DNA of 5,652 bases from Pseudomonadota bacterium (GTDB lineage Bacteria; Pseudomonadota; Gammaproteobacteria; Burkholderiales; Sulfuricellaceae), in contig JAJXTJ010000100.1 of NCBI GenBank assembly GCA_021783895.1, positions 1-5,652 on the forward strand, in the 5' to 3' direction. Each line of letters opens with the position of its first letter. Position 1 is the stretch's first letter. Below, piece after piece: positions 1 to 4,521 of this stretch. The notes under the pieces were generated by a model, which did not search any database, was not told the DNA's origin, and saw only the letters and a list, made by a program, of their open reading frames with translations. Both the position numbers and the translations under genes were made by a program.

Positions 1-874
1 GCATCGGCACATCTTGGCCGACCTCAAACCGCGCCTGCGATCCGGAGCGAACACGCGTCGAAGGAGACGTAATCACCTTGAAGCGGCTGTCAGTCGCCAG
101 CACAGACGCAATCGCGGAGAAATCTGCTGTTTTGAGCGACAACACCGAATCAAGCGCCGCAGCAGGACCGAAGGACAACCCGAGCTTACCCTTGAGAAGC
201 GATGCGGCCAACGTGAAGGCACTCCCATCGTCAGCACCAGTTTGAACTTCATAGACCACAGCGCGAACCATTACTTCGCCTGTCGGAATGTCCACCTTCG
301 GCAAAAGCGTCTGCAACAGCTTGACCTCCTTCGGTGACCCCTGAAAAACCAGCGTATCCGAAGCGCGATCAATAGCAGCCGCCGCAGAGGTCGAGGGAAC
401 CGATTGAACCGGCGCCGCAGCGCCCGGCGACGCCCGCACTAGACGCTTGACCGTGAAAAAACCCTTGAAAAGAGGCCCCAGGAGATCGGCGAGGTAGGAA
501 CCATCACGGTAAGCCACCCGGTACACAAAGACCTGGCTTGCCGGTTCAACTGGAACAGCTTGAGGTTTCGGCTTTATGTAATCGACACTACCAAGCCGCG
601 CAACCTCGTAGCCCATGGCATCAAGAAAAGCCACAAGGAAGGGCTTTATTTGCCCCTTGGCGCTCTCGTAGCGAAACGACACAGGCCGACTATCAGCCAG
701 CACAGCAGGATCGAGCACGTAGGCGCTTTTGATCGCCTCCGAATAGATCAGATTGACCACTTGCGATACCGGCTCGCCCACGAGCTCGAACTTGACAGGA
801 GAAGCCTGTGCAACCGGAGCAGCAACAGCTACCCCCATAGTCAGAGAAAACAAGGCAATCAACAAGCGAATCAT
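1..874 (-). CDS. Phage-encoded secretin (gpIV / GspD-PilQ family), 3' end beyond the window
   Basis: Outer-membrane secretin expected to form the multimeric channel through which the filamentous virion leaves the cell. The first 291 residues are visible. A Sec signal peptide covers about residues 1-19 or 1-25 (MIRLLIALFSLTMGVAVAA, alternative cut after AQA). A secretin N0-like domain (about 27-70, beginning VKFELVGEPVSQVVNLIY) and an N1-like region (about 114-195, with VFVYRV and ASDTLVFQGSPKEV) follow. The start of the secretin core is VDIPTGEVMVRAVVYEV near 194-210, then FKVITSPSTRVRSGSQARFEVGQDVPM at 265-291, the usual approach to the beta-barrel. The remaining barrel should lie left of base 1. 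The ATG at 874-872 overlaps the Zot stop as ATGA, so translation is probably coupled. Secretin membership is clear; the phage role is inferred from its place directly after the assembly ATPase gene. Type II secretion or pilus secretins share the fold but would not sit in this operon. Confidence 0.92.
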   Translation of the reverse strand, partial: MIRLLIALFSLTMGVAVAAPVAQASPVKFELVGEPVSQVVNLIYSEAIKSAYVLDPAVLADSRPVSFRYESAKGQIKPFLVAFLDAMGYEVARLGSVDYIKPKPQAVPVEPASQVFVYRVAYRDGSYLADLLGPLFKGFFTVKRLVRASPGAAAPVQSVPSTSAAAAIDRASDTLVFQGSPKEVKLLQTLLPKVDIPTGEVMVRAVVYEVQTGADDGSAFTLAASLLKGKLGLSFGPAAALDSVLSLKTADFSAIASVLATDSRFKVITSPSTRVRSGSQARFEVGQDVPM

Positions 875-2037
875 TTGCGAACACCAGGCGAAAAAGGTGA
901 AGGCGTTGAAGCAGCAGAGCTCGGCGCCGACACCGCTACAACGCCGCCATGGCCCTGCTCAGAAGAAGAACTAGCAGGAGTAGAAGGAGCAGAAAGCTGC
1001 TTTGGAATCTGCCCAGAAAAAACCGTAACACGTTGACCATCGACAACACCAATTCGAGCCATGCCATCAAGCTGGAAATTCGACGGCGATTCGAGACGCA
1101 GCCGCCCCGACGAATCAGAAAGCAGCACCTGGCCAACCCCACCGACCATCATGTAACCAGCCACACGCCAATCACTTGAGAATGATGACGAAGCCGACCC
1201 GCCGGCAACAGCCGCAACACCAGGCGCACCAGGCTTACCGTTCGTTACCTGCTTTTCCTTCGCAGGAACGACAGGATGAAAGAACCGCCAGACAGAATGA
1301 ACCGAAAACCCGGCCACAAGCAACATAAGAGCAAGTTTGATCCATAGAAATTTGTTCGTAAAAATATTCTGCCGAGAATCGGCATTCACCATCTTGCCTT
1401 CCGCCCCGCCCTTGAAGCTGGAATAAAGCGGAAACACAGCTTTGTCATAACGACGCACCCAATTGCCTATCAGCGTGCCCTTAACCATCTTCGAGCCTTC
1501 CCACATCTGCACAGAATAAGTACCGCTCATGCCTAGCGATACCTTTTTGTGCGTACGAAACGAGAAGGCCACCACGTTCTTGACGAACCGATTCAGCGTG
1601 CCCATGTCCTGAACCATCAGAACCAGGTCACAGGCAACACCGCTTTCCGGATGCGTGAAATGGCCGTGCTCAAGAAAAAAGCTTTTGTGATTCTTGAGCA
1701 GCTTGGAATCGGAACCCCAGAAGCGCCACGCTTCATCAATCGCCACCAGATCGCCAGGCTGCACCCGCGTATCGGTATGAGAAGACTTGGCGTCATCGTA
1801 GTACGGGAAAAAATCGGGCTTGAAAACATCCTCGTTCGTTACATGAACAACATGCCCCAGTTTATCCAAACTGATCTTTTTCTTCTCCGAGACATAGGCG
1901 CGCACCAAGTCATCGCTAATGCCATCAACATTCGTCACTACGCGGCGACCTTGAAGGATCGCCTCGCAGATTGGATTGCTCACGACCTCGTAGCTCTTAC
2001 CCGAACGCTGAAGGCCTGTATAGACGTTAATCGGCAT
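871..2037 (-). CDS. zot: Zot-family phage assembly ATPase (gpI-like)
   Basis: Inner-membrane ATPase that drives extrusion of filamentous phage, the counterpart of Ff gpI. From the ATG at 2037 it is 388 aa. The N-terminal cytoplasmic Zot domain (about 1-225) has Walker A GLQRSGKS at residues 8-15 and Walker B DLVAIDE at 96-102. One membrane span follows at about 229-253 (FLWIKLALMLLVAGFSVHSVW), then a Gly/Ser/Pro-rich periplasmic part containing the family's typical WRVAG...GRLRLESP...DGMARIGVVDGQRVTVFSG segment (about 290-342). An in-frame TTG at 2055 would add six residues, but the ATG is preferred because family proteins begin MPINVYTG-like and a GGGA lies seven bases upstream. The stop overlaps the secretin start by four bases. 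The name comes from the Vibrio cholerae CTX-phage toxin. The toxin-associated FCIGRL motif is not present here, so assembly is the supported role and toxicity is not. Confidence 0.93.
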   Translation of the reverse strand: MPINVYTGLQRSGKSYEVVSNPICEAILQGRRVVTNVDGISDDLVRAYVSEKKKISLDKLGHVVHVTNEDVFKPDFFPYYDDAKSSHTDTRVQPGDLVAIDEAWRFWGSDSKLLKNHKSFFLEHGHFTHPESGVACDLVLMVQDMGTLNRFVKNVVAFSFRTHKKVSLGMSGTYSVQMWEGSKMVKGTLIGNWVRRYDKAVFPLYSSFKGGAEGKMVNADSRQNIFTNKFLWIKLALMLLVAGFSVHSVWRFFHPVVPAKEKQVTNGKPGAPGVAAVAGGSASSSFSSDWRVAGYMMVGGVGQVLLSDSSGRLRLESPSNFQLDGMARIGVVDGQRVTVFSGQIPKQLSAPSTPASSSSEQGHGGVVAVSAPSSAASTPSPFSPGVRK

Positions 2038-2061
2038 CGCCGTATCCCGAATCAAGAAGGG

Positions 2062-2160
2062 CTAAAACGGCCACATATAGACGTCAAACGATGCCAGCGC
2101 GATTACTAGAAAAATGCAGAAAAGTAAACCGCCACGTGTACCGCAAAGTTCGTTGAACAT
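2062..2160 (-). CDS. Small single-span membrane protein, 32 aa, unknown function
   Basis: A 32-codon ORF between the DUF2523 gene and zot, easily missed by gene callers. Translation begins MFNELCGTRGG, continues with one hydrophobic span (about residues 11-26, LLFCIFLVIALASFDV) and ends YMWPF. Its ATG at 2160 has a strong ribosome-binding site, AAGGGG at 2172-2167, which overlaps the TAA of the upstream gene with six bases before the ATG. The gap to the zot ATG is 24 bases, so removing this ORF would leave an unusually long gap in a compact operon. It could be a virion tip protein (the size suits gpVII/gpIX) or a partner of the Zot/secretin machine; I do not recognise a family. Reality is supported by the ribosome-binding site, spacing and membrane-protein composition, not by homology. 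Confidence 0.6.
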   Translation of the reverse strand: MFNELCGTRGGLLFCIFLVIALASFDVYMWPF

Positions 2161-2170
2161 TTTTAACCCC

Positions 2171-2458
2171 TTAGCCAATAATCGGAATACGACGAATGAC
2201 AAACCGCGTCACCCAAGCGGACAATAGAATCGGAATACCAACACTGACATTGAACAGATCGAGGAAGTACCACACCGCCGAAGGAATCCCGCCAAGCGAA
2301 CCACTTAACGCTGCGCCAGTCGGTAGCATCCCGGCGATCACGGAAATAAATTCCGTAGTGATGAAAAACAACGCGAAAAAAACAACGAACTTGACCAGTA
2401 CGGAACGAAGAATGAATGCAAGAGCCGACCAGAGAGCAGAAAGAACAATGCCGAACAT
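2171..2458 (-). CDS. DUF2523-type inovirus membrane protein (gpVI-like minor coat protein)
   Basis: Small hydrophobic protein of 95 aa, likely the gpVI-equivalent that anchors the adsorption protein at the virion end and sits in the inner membrane before assembly. Hydrophobic segments lie at about 3-22, 23-45 and 70-88. The C-terminal half (SLGGIPSAVWYFLDLFNVSVGIPILLSAWVTRFVIRR) matches the DUF2523 pattern of 'GLP..v...l.l..v....ils...ar' common in inoviruses. The ATG at 2458 follows a strong AAGGGGG ribosome-binding site (2469-2463) that overlaps the TAA of the upstream gpIII-like gene, leaving a nine-base gap between genes. Position between the adsorption-protein gene and zot is exactly where gene VI sits in Ff and related phages. 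Family assignment is from memory of the motif; the gpVI role is inferred from position and topology. Confidence 0.85.
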   Translation of the reverse strand: MFGIVLSALWSALAFILRSVLVKFVVFFALFFITTEFISVIAGMLPTGAALSGSLGGIPSAVWYFLDLFNVSVGIPILLSAWVTRFVIRRIPIIG

Positions 2459-2467
2459 GATTCCCCC

Positions 2468-3763
2468 TTATGCAGCAAGAATAATGAATAAGCCAATCAC
2501 CGACCAAACAAATGCCATCACAGCATAAAGAGTAGGCCTAACCGCTTCGAGTAAAGTGCAATGCTCATCGAGCACAAGCGTTTTCCCGAAAAGAGTCATC
2601 GTCGGCTTTGGACACTCCGAAGAATGCGAAGGCACCACGAAAGATTTCAGATCAGGAAAAAGATTCAGTATCGGACTCAAGATCATCTGAGCAGTTGGCG
2701 TCGCTTCAAGGTTCGGCGCCCCGATTCCTGGATCAGCACCAAGATTAACTTGAGCACTACCCGCAGGTGCAGCATTGATACCAGGACTAGCCACCGTTCC
2801 CGGCGCCACAGGTTGAGCCACAGCGCTCGTAGAAGGGTCGACAGCAGGCGCCAGCATGTCGCCGACACTGGGATAAGCAGAAGGGTTCGATGATTGAAAC
2901 GCCTGAACGTCAGCAACAGTCACAGGGTTAGAATTTGAAAACGGAAGACCAGGATAATTCGGCTGAGCAGCCGCCGCTTGCCACGCATTATTCACCGCTT
3001 GCGCAACCAAAGCCGGATTAGCCGGCAATGTCATGTCTGAATCAGGGACTGAAGCAACAGCATCGGAAATGGATTGCGCCACAGGCGCGCTTGCACCAGT
3101 ACTAGGAGCCGCGATGCACGAGGTCGTATACACTTGACCAGAAGCACACGTTGCAGAAGCACCTGACGAAAAATAAGTTGATCCAATGTTGCCCGCCTGC
3201 GGATTGCCATTTGCCTCCACGTAAAATAAATCCTGCGTCGCGGTCGGATACCCAGCATACTCAGCACCAAGCGTCTCAGGCGCATATTGCGGATAAGCTG
3301 CATTGGCCAATAAAAGAGCTTCAGCACAAGCCGATGACGAAGATGCACTCTCGACAAAAACACCGCCACCGCTACAGCCCCAATACGGACCACCAAGGCT
3401 CATAGAACCAGACAAAGAAGATCCAGAAGTCACCGTACCATCACTATTAAAATACCATTGCGTAAGCGCACCGATCCCAAGTGCAACAGCACCAGCAGCA
3501 ACAGCACCGATGGCAATCGTCGCCCAAAGCGGAAGACCCGCAGCTACCGCAAGGCCAGACGCGACACCCGTAAGTGCCGTGCCGATCGCGCTTTCAGTCG
3601 CTACAAAACGCGGATCGTTCGAAGCAAACCCCTCCGAAGCCACCTTCTCAGCGACAATCCCCGCCATTGCATTGCCGAATTTCGGCGAGTACGCAGGCAA
3701 CGTAGCGGTCATGCCACGTAAGGGCACCAAAACGATCAATAGGGCGAGGATCATTCGCTTCAT
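2468..3763 (-). CDS. Adsorption / minor coat protein (gpIII-like, TspB-type C-terminus)
   Basis: Probable receptor-binding protein at the virion tip. From the ATG at 3763 it is 431 aa: signal peptide about 1-20 (MKRMILALLIVLVPLRGMTA), a hydrophobic glycine/alanine-rich segment at about 66-100, a Ser/Gly/Ala/Pro-rich, low-complexity central region to about 360, and a C-terminal membrane anchor at about 411-431 (TLYAVMAFVWSVIGLFIILAA). Before the anchor, CPKPTMTLFGKTLVLDEHC with paired cysteines C384 and C402 resembles the C-terminal domain annotated as 'virulence factor TspB C-terminal related' in inovirus genomes. Four more cysteines (130, 146, 206, 216) could form disulfides in the periplasm. 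A longer version from a GTG at 3829 is rejected because it would put 22 non-signal residues ahead of the signal peptide; those bases are coding for the 28-aa ORF in another frame. AAGGA lies eight bases before the chosen ATG. Signal peptide, anchor and gene order support the role; the central part would not be expected to align well to other phages. Confidence 0.85.
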   Translation of the reverse strand: MKRMILALLIVLVPLRGMTATLPAYSPKFGNAMAGIVAEKVASEGFASNDPRFVATESAIGTALTGVASGLAVAAGLPLWATIAIGAVAAGAVALGIGALTQWYFNSDGTVTSGSSLSGSMSLGGPYWGCSGGGVFVESASSSSACAEALLLANAAYPQYAPETLGAEYAGYPTATQDLFYVEANGNPQAGNIGSTYFSSGASATCASGQVYTTSCIAAPSTGASAPVAQSISDAVASVPDSDMTLPANPALVAQAVNNAWQAAAAQPNYPGLPFSNSNPVTVADVQAFQSSNPSAYPSVGDMLAPAVDPSTSAVAQPVAPGTVASPGINAAPAGSAQVNLGADPGIGAPNLEATPTAQMILSPILNLFPDLKSFVVPSHSSECPKPTMTLFGKTLVLDEHCTLLEAVRPTLYAVMAFVWSVIGLFIILAA

Positions 3764-3846
3764 GTCTTCAGTCCTTGGATAACAGCCCAGGCGCAGATCA
3801 AGCCCCAGACAAACATTAAGGCGTACCACAGATCATTTGTTGTCAT
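3760..3846 (-). CDS. 28-aa hydrophobic tip protein (gpVII/gpIX-like)
   Basis: Short ORF encoding MTTNDLWYALMFVWGLICAW followed by AVIQGLKT. It is a single membrane span (about residues 6-23) with a polar N-terminus and a lysine near the C-terminus. Length and composition are close to Ff gpVII (33 aa) and gpIX (32 aa), the proteins that cap the leading end of the virion. The ATG at 3846 is preceded by GAGGTG five bases upstream. Its TGA overlaps the ATG of the gpIII-like gene as ATGA (3763-3760), implying coupled translation. It is the first gene after the coat-gene terminator, only 12 bases beyond the T-tract. Such proteins are too short for reliable homology, so the call rests on ribosome-binding site, overlap, position and hydrophobicity. 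Confidence 0.75.
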   Translation of the reverse strand: MTTNDLWYALMFVWGLICAWAVIQGLKT

Positions 3847-3858
3847 TACGCCACCTCG

Positions 3859-3892
3859 AAAAAAAGGGGGGAAGCCGAAAATCATTCCCCCC
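3859..3892 (-). terminator. Intrinsic terminator after the major coat gene
   Basis: On the minus strand GGGGGGAA (3892-3885) and TTCCCCCC (3873-3866) form a perfect 8-bp stem with an 11-base loop (3884-3874), directly followed by seven T residues (3865-3859). It begins 20 bases after the coat-protein stop and ends 12 bases before the 28-aa ORF. Ff phages also have a terminator directly after gene VIII, which isolates abundant coat transcripts from the low-level genes behind it. No separate promoter fits between the hairpin and the next start codon, so downstream genes would depend on read-through or on a promoter inside the coat gene. Confidence 0.93.
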
Positions 3893-3912
3893 ACGGTCCA
3901 AAGTCGAGAGGG

Positions 3913-4113
3913 TTACTTCTTGAGCATCGCCAGACCGATCTGGGCACCCTTGACGGCAACGTAGACCACGGCCAGCATGCCAGCAATGGCAAGCACAGCA
4001 GTGACGACGGTCGAAAAATCCACAGCCGTGGTCAGAGCGGTAAGATCAGGGCCAGTAGCGAATGCAGACAGAGGCGCCACACAAATGAGAACACCAGCGA
4101 TTTTCTTCAGCAT
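3913..4113 (-). CDS. Major coat protein precursor (gpVIII-like)
   Basis: Preprotein of 66 aa for the main filament subunit. The signal peptide is about 1-19 (MLKKIAGVLICVAPLSAFA, with A-x-A before the cut), giving a mature protein of about 47 aa beginning TGPDL. The mature form has an acidic/amphipathic N-terminus (D23, D32), one membrane span at about 35-54 (VVTAVLAIAGMLAVVYVAV) and a basic C-terminus (K55, K65, K66) suited to contact the ssDNA inside the particle. These are the hallmarks of filamentous-phage major coat proteins. The ribosome-binding site is near-perfect (AAGGAG at 4126-4121, seven bases before the ATG), as expected for the most abundant product. It is followed by a strong terminator. 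Identification is by size, topology and gene order; sequence-level family membership was not tested. Confidence 0.9.
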   Translation of the reverse strand: MLKKIAGVLICVAPLSAFATGPDLTALTTAVDFSTVVTAVLAIAGMLAVVYVAVKGAQIGLAMLKK

Positions 4114-4170
4114 TTTTCAACTCCTTTTTTCATATGGCCCCCGGTGTCAAGAGGGACAGGGGTTGATCTC

Positions 4171-4199
4171 GCTATATTGCGATGAGATGAAGCAGGCAA
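4171..4199 (-). promoter_or_regulatory. Candidate sigma-70 promoter for the coat gene / structural operon
   Basis: On the minus strand, TTGCCT (4199-4194) and TATAGC (4176-4171) are separated by exactly 17 bases; each matches four of six consensus positions. Transcription would begin near 4164, leaving a leader of about 50 bases before the coat ATG at 4113. An inverted repeat, ATCTC (4166-4170) with GAGAT (4184-4188), spans the -10 element and could be an operator. A perfect TTGACA at 4150-4145 is closer to the gene but has no -10 at a suitable distance. Confidence 0.4.
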
Positions 4200-4344
4200 A
4201 TGTCGGAGCGGAAACGCGACGCGCAGGCCGGTGTGTCGACGATGGATCAAGCTCATATCCGCGGATTGGTTACCGCCGTTCATCTTTCCGTCGCGGGGCT
4301 GCCTCGCTCTTAGCTCGGGGATCGTGTGTAGCTGCACGCCCATT

Positions 4345-4369
4345 AAAAAATCACGAGGATTCCCCTCAT
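4345..4369 (-). terminator. Weak terminator-like hairpin upstream of the coat promoter
   Basis: On the minus strand ATGAGG and CCTCGT (4369-4364 and 4358-4353) make a 6-bp stem with one G-T pair around a five-base loop, followed after two bases by six T residues (4350-4345). It could end transcripts arriving from the transposase side and so insulate the coat promoter. The stem is short and the T-tract is not directly adjacent, so this is tentative. Confidence 0.35.
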
Positions 4370-4456
4370 CGCGCCTGGCATCGCGTTACCGATCAGACAA
4401 CTGCCTCTATGTGGTGTGAGCCTTTCCTCCTCATGGCTTGGTTACAGGAAAGTGCA

Positions 4457-4521
4457 GGGTTTTCCACGGGCGGCCGTCAGCGCGCTTCTATCGCTGGCGG
4501 ACGGCCGGCGGTGGGAAACCC
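4457..4521. repeat. Long imperfect inverted repeat spanning the transposase stop codon
   Basis: Bases 4457-4478 and 4500-4521 are complementary at 19 of 22 positions, allowing one G-T in place of a mismatch, around a 21-base loop. The outer part pairs GGGTTTTCCAC with GTGGGAAACCC and the inner part is GC-rich (CGGCCGTC with GACGGCCG). It covers the last roughly 14 codons and stop of the IS110 transposase. It may be a subterminal IS structure, a transcription-ending hairpin without a T-tract, or a palindromic (REP-like) target into which the element inserted. Confidence 0.7.

Larger units (their letters stand above)
4114..4476. other. Non-coding stretch between the coat gene and the IS110 transposase
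   Basis: About 360 bases without a convincing gene. It contains the coat ribosome-binding site, a candidate promoter with overlapping palindrome, a weak terminator-like hairpin, and one arm of a long inverted repeat next to the transposase stop. Somewhere here lies the junction between phage sequence and insertion sequence, but no clear terminal repeat or target duplication can be read, so I do not place it. Two ORFs (minus 4107-4343, plus 4200-4313) exist but lack convincing support. In other inoviruses the ssDNA-binding and replication genes lie upstream of the coat gene; none is visible here. Confidence 0.6.

Noticed and set aside
871..2037. Zot as an enterotoxin
   Set aside because: The family name reflects the V. 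cholerae protein. The FCIGRL toxin-associated motif is not seen and the context is phage assembly.
2038..2055. TTG start giving a 394-aa Zot
   Set aside because: The six extra residues are not typical of the family, TTG is a rarer start, and an ATG follows with a GGGA at good distance.
1549..2109. 186-aa plus-strand ORF opposite zot
   Set aside because: Fully antisense to the conserved ATPase domain; no domain or ribosome-binding site of its own.
3764..3829. N-terminal extension of the gpIII-like protein from a GTG
   Set aside because: It would place 22 residues ahead of a good signal peptide, and the same bases encode the 28-aa ORF with a proper ribosome-binding site and ATGA overlap.
4107..4343. 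78-aa minus-strand ORF ending inside the coat gene
   Set aside because: Arg/His-rich composition with no recognisable domain, weak ribosome-binding site, and it overlaps both the candidate promoter and the coat ribosome-binding site. Better explained as non-coding leader.
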